Origin: Oceaniglobus roseus
GTDB lineage: Bacteria; Pseudomonadota; Alphaproteobacteria; Rhodobacterales; Rhodobacteraceae
DNA: 64,000 bases
Assembly: GCF_002869745.1 (NCBI RefSeq)
Contig: NZ_PNOS01000016.1
Coordinates: forward strand, 1 to 64,000
Reading direction: 5' to 3'
Shown: positions 29,033-38,865 of the stretch, in pieces
Layout: each line of letters begins with the position of its first letter
Position numbering within the stretch: position 1 is the stretch's first letter
Notes under the pieces: generated by a model
Database searches by the model: none
What the model was told of the DNA's origin: nothing
What the model saw: only the letters and a program-made list of their open reading frames with translations
Made by a program: the position numbers and the translations under genes

Positions 29033-31390
29033 TCACCCGCCCATCAGGTCCGGCACGATGGTGACGACCCAGGGGAACAGCGACAGCAGCACCAGCGCCC
29101 CGACCTGGATCAGCACGAAGGGGATGATCCCGCGATAGATGTGGCCGGTCGTGACCGAGGGCGGCGCGACGCCGCGCAGGTAGAACAGCGCGAAGCCGAA
29201 GGGCGGGGTCAGGAACGAGGTCTGGAGGTTCACCGCGATCATGATCGTCACCCATTTCGGATCCAGCGTGCCGCCGTAGATGACGGGTCCGACGATGGGG
29301 ATGACGATGTAGATGATCTCGAGGAAATCCAGCACGAAACCGAGGAAGAACAGCACCAGCATCACCAGCAGGAACACCGACCACTCGTTGTCGAAGCTCT
29401 TGAGGAAGTCCTGGATATAGGCCTCGCCGCCGAAGGAGATCACCACGAGGTTCAGGAGCTGCGAGCCGATGAGGATGGTGAAAACCATCGAGGTGACCTT
29501 CGCCGTCTCGCGCACCACCGGCGTCAGCACGCCCCCGGCGAAGAGCACCCAGCAGGCGTAGAGCAGCCCGAACAGCGCGAAGAGGTACGCGGCCTGGGCG
29601 ACGAGGTTGGCGATCACGTTCTCGGCCGTCACGACGTCCTGGTTCACGCGCAGGTCGAAGTTGATCCCGACCAGCAGCATTATGACCAGCGCATAGGACG
29701 ACAGCACGATGATGCTGCCGGACCGGCCCTCGTCCCGGAGCTTGCGGTAGGCGGCCAGCATCAGCGCCCCGCCCGCGCCAAGCGCTGCGGCCGGCGTCGG
29801 GTTGGTGATGCCGCCAAGGATCGAGCCCAGAACGGCGACGATCAGCACCAGCGGCGGGAAGACGACGCGGATCAGCTCGTTCCGGGCCAGCCGGCGCCCG
29901 CCCTCGCGCAGGCCCCAGAAGACCAGCGCCAGCGGGATCAGCATCAGCACCAGCATGGTGCCGGGACTGGTCAGCGGCCCGACGAGGAAGATGTCGACCA
30001 GCACCATCAGGATCAGCCCGATCCCGCCCACCAGCAGCGGACCCGCCTCGGCTCCCGGCGCGACGCCGCGGGCGAACAGCAGCGTCAGCCCGAGAAGCGT
30101 CACGAGCGTGGCCAGCCCGGTGCCCACCGGCGCGGCGCCGGCGATCTTCTGCGCCCGCGCGGCGGCGATCTCCTCCTCCGTCAGGCTGTGGGATTGCTGC
30201 ACGCCGCCCGCGTCGTCGATCGCCTTCTGCTCGGCCAGCGCCCGGTCCCAGGCCGCCTGCCCGTGCAGCTCGATCATCGCCGCCTGGCAGTCGGGCGAGA
30301 CGTTCGTGCGCAGCGATGCCGTCTCGCCGAACTCGGAGAAGGACGAGACGCGCACGCCCTGGTCGCCGACCACGTCGAACTCGGCCAGCACCATCACGCC
30401 GACGATCAGCGCCACCGGCAGCGCGAGGAACCAGGTCAGCCCCTCGCCGCGGGTGATGATCTCGCCCGTGCCGCTGTCTTCCAGGTCGACGGCCGGGGCC
30501 TTGGACGGGTTGAACAGCGCATAGCCGAAGGCATAGAGGCCATAGAGCAGCGCCAGCAGGATGCCGGGCAGCAGCGCCGCCTGGAACAGCGTGCCGACCG
30601 AGACCACCGCCGGCTCGCCGAGGTAGGTCAGCGCGTCGGAACAGCCGAGGCTCTGCGCCCGGGCCTCCTGCGCGCGGGAATAGAGATCGCCCGCCAGGGT
30701 GCCGAGCAGCACGATCACGATGGAGGGCGGAATGATCTGCCCGAGCGTTCCGGACGCCGCGATCACCCCCGTGGCGAGTTGCGGCGAATAGTTGTTCCGC
30801 AGCATCGTAGGGAGCGACAGGAGGCCCATCGTCACCACCGTCGCGCCGACGATCCCGGTCGAGGCGGCGAGGAAGGCGCCGACGACCACGACCGACACGG
30901 CCAGGCCCCCCGGAAGGGGTCCGAAGACCCGGGCCATGGTGGTCAGCAGGTCCTCGGCGATGCGCGAGCGTTCGAGCGTGATGCCCATGAGCACGAACAT
31001 CAGCACGGCGAGCAGCGTCTCGATCGACTGGCCGGCCAGCACCCTCTCGTTGATGCGGTTGACGATGAACGACAGGTTCCGGTCCATCGCCTGCAGCCAG
31101 CCGCCGTCGAACACCGGCTGGGCGATCCGCGGCAGGTCGGGGTATCGGAAGATCGAGATCGTGTCCTGCCTGACCCCGCTGTTCAGAAGGGCCGAGTATT
31201 CGGCCGAATTGTAGTCGATCGCCTGGTGGATCAGCAGCCCCGCCGAATCCAGCGCGGCAATGATGAAGAAGGCGATGACCCCGGCGCCGCTGATCGCGAA
31301 GGCCACCGGGAAGCCGGTGAGGATCGCGCCGAAGAGGCAGAGGAAGACGATCAGAAGACCGATCTCGACGCCGTCCAGTCCAAACAACAT
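29033..31390 (-). CDS. dctM: TRAP transporter large permease, enlarged DctM type
   Basis: The large membrane subunit of a tripartite ATP-independent periplasmic transporter, which drives substrate uptake with the sodium or proton gradient. At 785 residues it is much longer than the common ~430. The usual DctM parts are present at both ends: IVFLCLFGAILTGFPVAFAI, LVTTMARVFGPLPGGLAVS-like TM segments, and near the end FLGFVLDFLEIIYIVIP and FLTPPFGFALFYLRG. The middle (about 280-430) adds a soluble loop and extra TM helices. It is the last gene of P-Q-M, 18 bases after dctQ, and ends before a terminator-like element. Confidence 0.92.
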   Translation of the reverse strand: MLFGLDGVEIGLLIVFLCLFGAILTGFPVAFAISGAGVIAFFIIAALDSAGLLIHQAIDYNSAEYSALLNSGVRQDTISIFRYPDLPRIAQPVFDGGWLQAMDRNLSFIVNRINERVLAGQSIETLLAVLMFVLMGITLERSRIAEDLLTTMARVFGPLPGGLAVSVVVVGAFLAASTGIVGATVVTMGLLSLPTMLRNNYSPQLATGVIAASGTLGQIIPPSIVIVLLGTLAGDLYSRAQEARAQSLGCSDALTYLGEPAVVSVGTLFQAALLPGILLALLYGLYAFGYALFNPSKAPAVDLEDSGTGEIITRGEGLTWFLALPVALIVGVMVLAEFDVVGDQGVRVSSFSEFGETASLRTNVSPDCQAAMIELHGQAAWDRALAEQKAIDDAGGVQQSHSLTEEEIAAARAQKIAGAAPVGTGLATLVTLLGLTLLFARGVAPGAEAGPLLVGGIGLILMVLVDIFLVGPLTSPGTMLVLMLIPLALVFWGLREGGRRLARNELIRVVFPPLVLIVAVLGSILGGITNPTPAAALGAGGALMLAAYRKLRDEGRSGSIIVLSSYALVIMLLVGINFDLRVNQDVVTAENVIANLVAQAAYLFALFGLLYACWVLFAGGVLTPVVRETAKVTSMVFTILIGSQLLNLVVISFGGEAYIQDFLKSFDNEWSVFLLVMLVLFFLGFVLDFLEIIYIVIPIVGPVIYGGTLDPKWVTIMIAVNLQTSFLTPPFGFALFYLRGVAPPSVTTGHIYRGIIPFVLIQVGALVLLSLFPWVVTIVPDLMGG

Positions 31391-31408
31391 GGCTATGCTT
31401 TCCCTGCC

Positions 31409-32302
31409 CTAGTGGCCCTGCGCGGCCGCTTCGGCCGCTGCGTCCCCGGGGGCGTCCCGGTCCAGGTAACGCCCCTCGCTCTCCGGTCCTTCCTTCCACT
31501 CGAGGTAGGAGCGGTAGAAGAAGGCGACCGCCTGCAGGAAGACCAGGGCGGTGAAGAGCACCAGCAGGATCTTGAACAGGAAGTAGGCGTTGAAGCCGTT
31601 CGGCGAGAAGCCGATGGTCTCGACGTTCCAGCGGAAGGCCCGCGCCTTGCCCTGCACCAGCTGCTGGAAGCTGTCCGAGGCCGAGACCTTGGGCGTGACC
31701 AGCGAGCGCCACAGGAAGTACCAGGCGTACATCCAGGTCAGCACGGACGAAGCCATCATGAAGAAGATCGAGCCGAACATGTCGATCACCCGCTTGGTGC
31801 GGTAGCTGACCGCGGAATAGACGAGGTCGACCCGCACATGGCCGCCCTGCACGAAGGTGTAGGACACGCAGAGGCAGACGATCAGCGCGTTGTAGAGCTT
31901 AAGCTCCTCGCCGAACCAGCTGATATCCTTGGAGAAGGTCACGCCGACCCCGAAGCTGATCTGCGCCTCGAGGAAGATCCGCTGCACGAAGACGATGACG
32001 ATCTGCTGCAGCACCATGATCAGCCCCGCCCAGGCCGCGATCCGCCCGACCGTGTTGGCGAAGCCTTCGAGACCGCGCACCACGGCCCACATGACCGCGT
32101 TCCGCCACAGCCCGATGCCGGTCAGCGCCAGGAAGGCGGTGAGGACGACGAAGAAGAACTCGGCCGAGGCGCCGTAGTAGATGAAGCGCATCACCGCCGC
32201 GCCGTCCGACCAGTCCAGCCAGAGGTGCGGGTGGGTCAGCGCATAGCCGAGGTTGAAGAACGACATGAAGACGTTCGTGATGATCCAGCCGATCCACTCC
32301 AC
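31409..32302 (-). CDS. dctQ: TRAP transporter small permease, enlarged DctQ type
   Basis: The small membrane subunit of the TRAP transporter, with a core of four TM helices. At 297 residues it exceeds the usual 160-190. It carries extra N-terminal TM segments (IGWIITNVFMSFFNLGYAL and the segment around FFFVVLTAFLALTGIGLW) before the core, which includes GGHVRVDLVYSAVSYRTKR, the most conserved DctQ region. The C terminus is acidic and cytosolic. The enlarged DctQ and enlarged DctM match each other and belong to the same TRAP subgroup. Confidence 0.88.
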   Translation of the reverse strand: MEWIGWIITNVFMSFFNLGYALTHPHLWLDWSDGAAVMRFIYYGASAEFFFVVLTAFLALTGIGLWRNAVMWAVVRGLEGFANTVGRIAAWAGLIMVLQQIVIVFVQRIFLEAQISFGVGVTFSKDISWFGEELKLYNALIVCLCVSYTFVQGGHVRVDLVYSAVSYRTKRVIDMFGSIFFMMASSVLTWMYAWYFLWRSLVTPKVSASDSFQQLVQGKARAFRWNVETIGFSPNGFNAYFLFKILLVLFTALVFLQAVAFFYRSYLEWKEGPESEGRYLDRDAPGDAAAEAAAQGH

Positions 32303-32370
32303 GGCTCTTCTCCTGTTCGGGGCGGCAGTCGGCGGCGGCGGCCCTCCGGAGGGCGCGACCGCCGCAATGG

Positions 32371-32409
32371 CGCGCAGGCCCGCCGCCTTCGGGGCGGAGG
32401 GCCTGCGCG
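32371..32409 (-). promoter_or_regulatory. Strong hairpin between the TRAP binding-protein gene and dctQ
   Basis: An 11-bp perfect stem (32371-32381 with 32399-32409, CGCGCAGGCCC and its complement) continues, after one mismatch, into CCGCC/GGCGG around a small TTCGG loop. It lies in the 123-base gap between the binding-protein gene and the membrane genes and has no T-run. Such intra-operon hairpins usually protect or terminate part of the transcript, so more binding protein than permease is made. Confidence 0.65.
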
Positions 32410-32425
32410 TCGGAGGCGCGCGGGA

Positions 32426-33517
32426 TCAGCCCGCGGCCATCACCCGGTCGCGCTCGCGGCGATAGACGCCTTCCGAGGCCTGGATCCAGCCCGACGAGGA
32501 TTCCATCGACTTCTGAACGCTTTCCGAGACCCGCTTGAAGATGTCGTCGGACATGTAGGCGTTCATCGTCTCGGCCGAGGCCTTGCCGAAGGCATCCCAG
32601 ACCGAGGACGGGAACTCCATCACCTGCACGCCGCCGGCCTGGAGCCGCTGGAGCGCCTGGCCGTTCTTGGTCAGGAACTGCGCGAGGTTCCACTGGTGGC
32701 ATTCCGACGCCGCCATCTCGATGATCTTCTGCTGCGAGGGCGTGAGGCTGTTGAACACCTCGAGGTTGGTCGCCACCGACAGGCCCGCGCCCGGCTCGTG
32801 GAAGCCGGCGGTGTAGTAGATCTTGGTGATCTCCTGGAAGCCCGCGCTCTCGTCCGCCCAGGGCCCGATCCACTCGGTCCCGTCGAGCGCGCCGGAGGCG
32901 AGCGCCTGGTACACCTCGGCGCCCGGCAGGTTCTGCACCGACGCGCCGAGCTTGCCCAAGGCCTCGCCGCCGAGGCCCGGCATCCGGAAGCGCAGGCCCT
33001 TGAAATCCTCGGGGCTCTTGATTTCCTTGCGGAACCAGCCGCCGGACTGGGCGCCGGTGTTGCCGCCGAGGAAGGACTTCAGGCCGAAGATCTGGCCCAG
33101 CTCGTCGTGGAAGTCGCGCCCGCCGTCGTGGTAGTACCAGTTCGCCAGCTCCTGCGCGGTCATCCCGAAGGGCACCGCCGTGAAGAAGGCATAGGCCGGG
33201 TGCTGGCCGACGAAGTAGTAGTCGGCACCGTGGTACATGTCGGCCTGGCCCGAGGTCACGGCATCGAACACCTCGAAGGCGCCGACGAGTTCGCCCGCCG
33301 CCTTCAGGTCGACCGTGATCTGGCCGTCCGTCATCTCGGTGATGCTGTCGGCCACGCGCTGTGCCGAATCGTGGACACCCGCCAGGCCGCGGCCCCAGGT
33401 GGTGACCATGGTCAGCGTGCGGCGGCCTTGGGCGTACATCGGTGCGGCAAGGGTGCTGGCCCCTGCGGTGGCGGCGGCCCCGAGACCGGCCTTTCGGATG
33501 AACGAGCGACGATCCAT
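32426..33517 (-). CDS. TRAP transporter substrate-binding protein, TakP-like
   Basis: The 363-residue periplasmic receptor of the TRAP system. It starts MDRRSFIRKAG, a twin-arginine-type signal ending at APMYAQG (about residue 26). GGNTGAQSGGWFRKEI, the Arg site in GLRFRMPGLGG, and GTEWIGPWADE resemble TakP of Rhodobacter, which binds 2-keto acids such as pyruvate or 2-oxobutyrate. That suggests a keto-acid ligand, though lactate or a related monocarboxylate is possible. I chose the ATG at 33517 (GGGAGG upstream); the frame is open further upstream without conserved sequence. Confidence 0.9.
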   Translation of the reverse strand: MDRRSFIRKAGLGAAATAGASTLAAPMYAQGRRTLTMVTTWGRGLAGVHDSAQRVADSITEMTDGQITVDLKAAGELVGAFEVFDAVTSGQADMYHGADYYFVGQHPAYAFFTAVPFGMTAQELANWYYHDGGRDFHDELGQIFGLKSFLGGNTGAQSGGWFRKEIKSPEDFKGLRFRMPGLGGEALGKLGASVQNLPGAEVYQALASGALDGTEWIGPWADESAGFQEITKIYYTAGFHEPGAGLSVATNLEVFNSLTPSQQKIIEMAASECHQWNLAQFLTKNGQALQRLQAGGVQVMEFPSSVWDAFGKASAETMNAYMSDDIFKRVSESVQKSMESSSGWIQASEGVYRRERDRVMAAG

Positions 33518-33560
33518 TGCGTGTCTTCCTCCCTGCGCGGCGCTTGGGCCGCAGATTTTT

Positions 33561-33652
33561 TTTGCGTCCGCGGGAACTTTCCGCGGCGTGCGCAAACCAT
33601 AAGCAGAACGGGGCGGGCGGCAAAACGAAAAAATCGTCCGCGGGACGCAAAA
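33561..33652. promoter_or_regulatory. Repeated TTTGCGTCC/CCGCGG motifs upstream of the TRAP operon
   Basis: TTTGCGTCCGCGGGA (33561-33575) recurs in inverted orientation as TCCGCGGGACGCAAAA (33637-33652), with one base shifted. Between them a second CCGCGG (33581-33586) and CGCAAA (33591-33596) make a local inverted repeat with the first copy. The cluster sits just ahead of the binding-protein start codon and is a plausible operator array for TRAP expression. The regulator is unknown. Confidence 0.4.
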
Positions 33653-33753
33653 TCCGGCGCCCGACGAGCCGCGCCGCGCGCCGCGTCGGGCAACCGCGAA
33701 AGACGACGCTGCGTCACCTGCACGGGCAGGACGCCGGCCCGCCGCGATACACG

Positions 33754-33831
33754 TTAACGCTGCTTCGAATCCATGCTATGCAACTTATGGCTGATTTCTC
33801 AGCTCCACGCGGAATTATATTTCAATCCGCG
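33754..33831 (+). promoter_or_regulatory. AT-rich leader of the heme peroxidase gene with inverted repeat
   Basis: This is the most AT-rich patch of the area. CGCGGA (33808-33813) and TCCGCG (33826-33831) flank the AT-rich centre ATTATATTTCAA and could be an operator. A weak promoter match, TTAACG (33754-33759), 17 bases, TATGCA (33777-33782), lies upstream. The base composition differs clearly from the neighbours. Confidence 0.35.
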
Positions 33832-33859
33832 CCGGTCATTTGAACTATTGGAGAACGAT

Positions 33860-35368
33860 ATGACCTCCTCTGCCCATGGTTTGACAGGGTACGATTCCTT
33901 CGTCCGCGAGTGTGCGGATACCCCCCGGCCCCCCCTTCCCCAGGCTTTCGGCCGTCTCGGCCAGCGCAATCCGCTGACCGGCCTCGCCCCTGGCGGCAAC
34001 CCCTTCACCGACAGCAGCGTGGCCGCCGCCTTCACCCGCATCCTCGACCAGATGGAGGACACGACCGACGACGAGGACGGCGAGGCCGCGGCCGGGCTCA
34101 CCTTCTTCGGCCAGTTCGTCGATCACGACGTGACGCTCGATGCGACCTCGGCCATCGGCAGCCGCATCGACCCGCGCACGATCAGGAACGTTCGCACCCC
34201 GACGCTGGACCTCGACTGCGTCTATGGCAGCGGCCCCGACGCGACGCCGCATCTCTATCACCCCGACCACACCGCGTACCTTCTGTTCGGCACGCAGGCC
34301 AACGCCTACGACCTGGCGCGCAACGCCAAGGGCACGGCGCTGATCGGCGATCCGCGCAACGACGAGAACCAGATCGTCAGCCAGTTGCAGGGCGCCTTCG
34401 TCTGCCTGCACAACATCGTCGCCACCGCGCTGGAGAAGGACGCAACGATGGTCCCCGCCGCGCTGGAGGGCATCCGCGCCCGCGCGATCCTCGACGGCGT
34501 GACACCGGGCGAGAAGGTGTTCCAGGCGGCGCGGCGGATCGTGCGGATGCACTACCAGTGGCTGGTGATGAACAGCCTCCTGCCCGCCTTCGTGGAAGGA
34601 GGCGTGCTGCACAAGGTGAAGCACGCGCTGGCCCACGGCACCCTGCCGAAGCCCTTCACGCCCGACAGCCCGGTGATGCCGATCGAGTTCTCCGGCGCCG
34701 CCTACCGCTTCGGCCACGCCACCGTGCGCAACGCCTATCACCTGAACGGCACCGTCGGCATGGTGAAATTGTTCGAGATGGGCCGCGACGAGTTCCGCGC
34801 GAGGAAGCCCGAGCTGAACGTCGAGTTCGCCCGCCTGTTCGACCTGCCGGGCTCGGCCGCCGCCCAGAAGGCGCGGCGGATCAGCCGGAAGCTCGCGGGC
34901 TCGATCTTCCACCTGCCCTTCATCACCGACCCGCTGATGATCGACGGCCACGCGCTGGGCCTTGCCGACAGCCAGAAGCTGCCGCACAGGAACGTCTTCC
35001 GAGACCGCTTCGCGCTGGAGCTGCCCTCGGGCCAGCAGATGGCTAGGGCGATGGACGTGCCCGAGATCCCCGCGCCGCAGGAGCTGCGCGACGAGGGCAT
35101 CACCAAGACGCCGCTCTGGTACTACTGCCTGCAGGAGGCCGAAGGCCACGGCGGCAGGCTGGGCCCCGTCGGCGGCACCATCGTCGCGACGGTGCTGCTG
35201 CGCCTGCTCTACCTCGACCCCGAGTCGATCGTCTGCGCGACCCACGACTTCAAGCCGTGGCGGGAGCTGGGCGCCGAGGCCGACGGCACCTTCTCCCTCG
35301 GCCACATGCTGGCCTGCGTCGAGGCGGGGCGCGACTCGATCCCGCTGCGGGAGGAGTTGAAGGTCTGA
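33860..35368 (+). CDS. Animal-type heme peroxidase (peroxidase-cyclooxygenase superfamily)
   Basis: A 502-residue protein with the core of the animal peroxidase family. The distal His89 is in FFGQFVDHDVTLD, where the next Asp is the usual heme-linked acid. The catalytic Arg166 is in LIGDPRNDENQIVSQLQ, and the proximal His286 is in YRFGHATVRNAYHLNG. These enzymes use hydrogen peroxide to oxidise halides, thiocyanate, phenols or lipids. There is no signal peptide, so it is either cytosolic or exported by a non-classical route. The ATG at 33860 has GGAG upstream. Bacterial members are patchy in distribution, and the AT-rich leader hints at transfer. It stands alone between the TRAP operon and ilvIH. 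Confidence 0.92.
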   Translation: MTSSAHGLTGYDSFVRECADTPRPPLPQAFGRLGQRNPLTGLAPGGNPFTDSSVAAAFTRILDQMEDTTDDEDGEAAAGLTFFGQFVDHDVTLDATSAIGSRIDPRTIRNVRTPTLDLDCVYGSGPDATPHLYHPDHTAYLLFGTQANAYDLARNAKGTALIGDPRNDENQIVSQLQGAFVCLHNIVATALEKDATMVPAALEGIRARAILDGVTPGEKVFQAARRIVRMHYQWLVMNSLLPAFVEGGVLHKVKHALAHGTLPKPFTPDSPVMPIEFSGAAYRFGHATVRNAYHLNGTVGMVKLFEMGRDEFRARKPELNVEFARLFDLPGSAAAQKARRISRKLAGSIFHLPFITDPLMIDGHALGLADSQKLPHRNVFRDRFALELPSGQQMARAMDVPEIPAPQELRDEGITKTPLWYYCLQEAEGHGGRLGPVGGTIVATVLLRLLYLDPESIVCATHDFKPWRELGAEADGTFSLGHMLACVEAGRDSIPLREELKV

Positions 35369-35465
35369 GCCCCGATCCGGGCCATTTGTTGCCAACCGGC
35401 GCGGCCTTGGGAAAGGAAATGTCGCGGGAATGAGCCCCCGCGACATTTTTCTCCGCGATTGGCGG

Positions 35466-35494
35466 TTGACGCCCCCCGGGCACAGGCATAGTTT
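35466..35494 (+). promoter_or_regulatory. Candidate promoter of the ilv leader
   Basis: TTGACG (35466-35471) and TAGTTT (35489-35494) are separated by 17 bases. The overlapping CATAGT at 35487 is an alternative -10 box. Transcription would begin about 20-25 bases before the leader-peptide start codon, which fits an attenuation leader. Confidence 0.5.
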
Positions 35495-35522
35495 CGCGCG
35501 CACCGAAAGGGAGTCCCGCCGA

Positions 35523-35570
35523 ATGACCGGCCTTGTCGTACTTGTAGGAAAAACGCGCATGGGCCTGTAA
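35523..35570 (+). CDS. ilv leader peptide rich in leucine and valine
   Basis: A 15-residue open frame, MTGLVVLVGKTRMGL, with a GGGAG ribosome site upstream. Six of 15 codons are Leu or Val, with five clustered at codons 4-8. It precedes a rho-independent terminator and the ilvIH genes. Such leader peptides let the ribosome measure charged tRNA: stalling at Leu/Val codons when these amino acids are scarce changes RNA folding and allows read-through. The role is inferred from position, composition and the downstream structures. Confidence 0.8.
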   Translation: MTGLVVLVGKTRMGL

Positions 35571-35623
35571 AGGACACCCACACGGTTCCCCATGCGCCCC
35601 CGAAGAAATCCGGGGGTTTTTTT
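35555..35623 (+). promoter_or_regulatory. Transcription attenuator of ilvIH
   Basis: Two structures are visible. GCGCATGGG (35555-35563), inside the leader-peptide frame, pairs perfectly with CCCATGCGC (35589-35597). Overlapping the end of that arm, CCCCCG (35597-35602) and CGGGGG (35611-35616) form a hairpin followed by seven T (35617-35623), a clear intrinsic terminator. A ribosome that finishes the peptide covers the first arm and leaves the terminator free. A ribosome stalled at the Leu/Val codons leaves the first arm available to pair and disturb the terminator. The competition is partial, since the two stems share one base. Confidence 0.75.
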
Positions 35624-35665
35624 ATGCCCGACGCCGCCCCGCGGCGGGCTGAGCGGAGAGAGAAG

Positions 35666-37420
<1,755 letters not shown>

Positions 37421-37494
37421 GCGTTCCGGCACCGGCCCAGCGGCCGGTGCCTTGCGCCGTTCCCAACGACTGACAGGAAAGAAAGCACCCCACC

Positions 37495-38058
37495 ATGTCC
37501 CCGCTGAAGATCAAGAAGGGCACGTCGAAGCACTCCGCCTACGACCTGCGCGACCCCAATTCCGATGTCGTGGAAAGCCACACGCTCGCCGTGGTGGTCG
37601 ACAACGAGGCCGGGGTGCTGGCGCGGGTGATCGGGCTGTTCTCGGGGCGCGGCTACAACATCGAGAGCCTGACCGTGGCCGAGATCGACCACCTCGGCCA
37701 CCGCTCGCGGATCACCGTCGTCACCCGCGGCACGCCCTCGGTGATCGAGCAGATCAAGGCGCAGCTGGGGCGCATCGTGCCGGTTCACGAGGTCCACGAC
37801 CTGACCGCCGAGGGTGCCTCGGTCGAGCGGGAGCTGGCGCTGTTCAAGGTGGCGGGCATCGGCGAGAAGCGGGTCGAGGCGCTGCGCCTTGCCGACATCT
37901 TCCGCGCCAACGTGGTCGATTCGACGCTGGAAAGCTTCGTGTTCGAGATCACCGGCACGCCCGAGAAGGTCGACGCCTTCGCCGACCTGATGCGCCCGCT
38001 GGGCCTGAAGGAAGTGGCGCGCACCGGCGTGGCCGCCCTGGCCCGCGGTACGGCCTGA
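37495..38058 (+). CDS. ilvH: Acetolactate synthase small (regulatory) subunit
   Basis: IlvH stimulates the large subunit and confers feedback inhibition by valine. The 187-residue protein has an N-terminal extension of about 27 residues. An ACT domain follows, starting SHTLAVVVDNEAGVLARVIGLFSGRGYNIESL, with the Gly and Asn residues that bind valine in relatives. The C-terminal ACT-like domain has ERELALFKVAG and DSTLESFVFEITG. It lies 74 bases after ilvI on the same strand and shares its attenuated transcript. Confidence 0.95.
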   Translation: MSPLKIKKGTSKHSAYDLRDPNSDVVESHTLAVVVDNEAGVLARVIGLFSGRGYNIESLTVAEIDHLGHRSRITVVTRGTPSVIEQIKAQLGRIVPVHEVHDLTAEGASVERELALFKVAGIGEKRVEALRLADIFRANVVDSTLESFVFEITGTPEKVDAFADLMRPLGLKEVARTGVAALARGTA

Positions 38059-38097
38059 GCGGCGGACGATCGAGGTCGAGGGCGCGGCGGCGCGGGC

Positions 38098-38856
38098 TCA
38101 GCCCCGCGCCTCGTCCATCAGCCGCCGCATCTCCCTGATCGCCGGGTCGAGCCCGCGGAAGATCGCCTCGCCGATCAGGAAGTGGCCGATGTTCAGCTCC
38201 ATCACCTGCGGAAAGGCCGCGACGGGCTGCACCGTGTCGTAGGTCAGCCCGTGGCCGGCGTGGACCTCCAGCCCCAGCGAATCCGCGAAGGCCGCCATGT
38301 CGCGCAGCCGCTCCAGCTCGGCGTCGCGGGCGTCGAGATGCCCCTCGGCATGGGCGTCGCAATAAGCGCCGGTGTGCAGCTCGATCACTTCGGCCCCGAT
38401 CCGGTGCGCCGCCTCGATCTGGCGCGGATCGGCGGCGATGAAGATCGAGACACGGCACCCCGCCTCGCGCAGCGGCGCGATGAAATGGGCCAGCCGGTTC
38501 TCTTCCCGCGCGACTTCCAGCCCGCCCTCGGTCGTCCGCTCCTCGCGCTTCTCGGGGACGATGCAGACGGCGTGGGGCTTGTGGCGCAGGGCGATCCTCT
38601 GCATCTCGTCGGTCGCCGCCATCTCGAAGTTCAGCGGCACCGAAAGGGTCGTCATCAGCCCCTCGATGTCGGCGTCGCCGATGTGGCGGCGATCCTCGCG
38701 CAGGTGGGCGGTGATCCCGTCGGCCCCCGCCGCCTCGGCGATCTTCGCGGCACGAAGCGGATCGGGCGTGCCGCCGCCCCGCGCATTCCTGACCGTCGCC
38801 ACGTGGTCGATGTTCACGCCGAGACGCAGCCGTCCCTTCGGTTCGTTCACGCCCAT
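38098..38856 (-). CDS. pdxJ: Pyridoxine 5'-phosphate synthase
   Basis: PdxJ condenses 1-deoxyxylulose 5-phosphate with 3-amino-2-oxopropyl phosphate to form pyridoxine 5'-phosphate, the last step of the DXP-dependent vitamin B6 pathway. The 252-residue TIM barrel starts [19 protein letters not shown] and has [40 protein letters not shown], and HAGHGLTYD followed by [14 protein letters not shown], all typical. The DUF2062 gene is just upstream on the same strand (9 bases), continuing the run rpoZ-rel-DUF2062-pdxJ. Confidence 0.96.
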   Translation of the reverse strand: MGVNEPKGRLRLGVNIDHVATVRNARGGGTPDPLRAAKIAEAAGADGITAHLREDRRHIGDADIEGLMTTLSVPLNFEMAATDEMQRIALRHKPHAVCIVPEKREERTTEGGLEVAREENRLAHFIAPLREAGCRVSIFIAADPRQIEAAHRIGAEVIELHTGAYCDAHAEGHLDARDAELERLRDMAAFADSLGLEVHAGHGLTYDTVQPVAAFPQVMELNIGHFLIGEAIFRGLDPAIREMRRLMDEARG

Positions 38857-38865
38857 CCTTTACCC

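Noticed and set aside
28997-33757. 1586-codon plus-strand open frame opposite the TRAP operon
   Set aside because: Antisense shadow of dctM, dctQ and the binding-protein gene; low-complexity composition of Gln, Arg, Asp and His.
35624-35665. Earlier ATG for ilvI inside the terminator region
   Set aside because: It would begin in the T-run of the attenuator and lacks a ribosome site; the ATG at 35666 has GGAGAG and starts the conserved protein.
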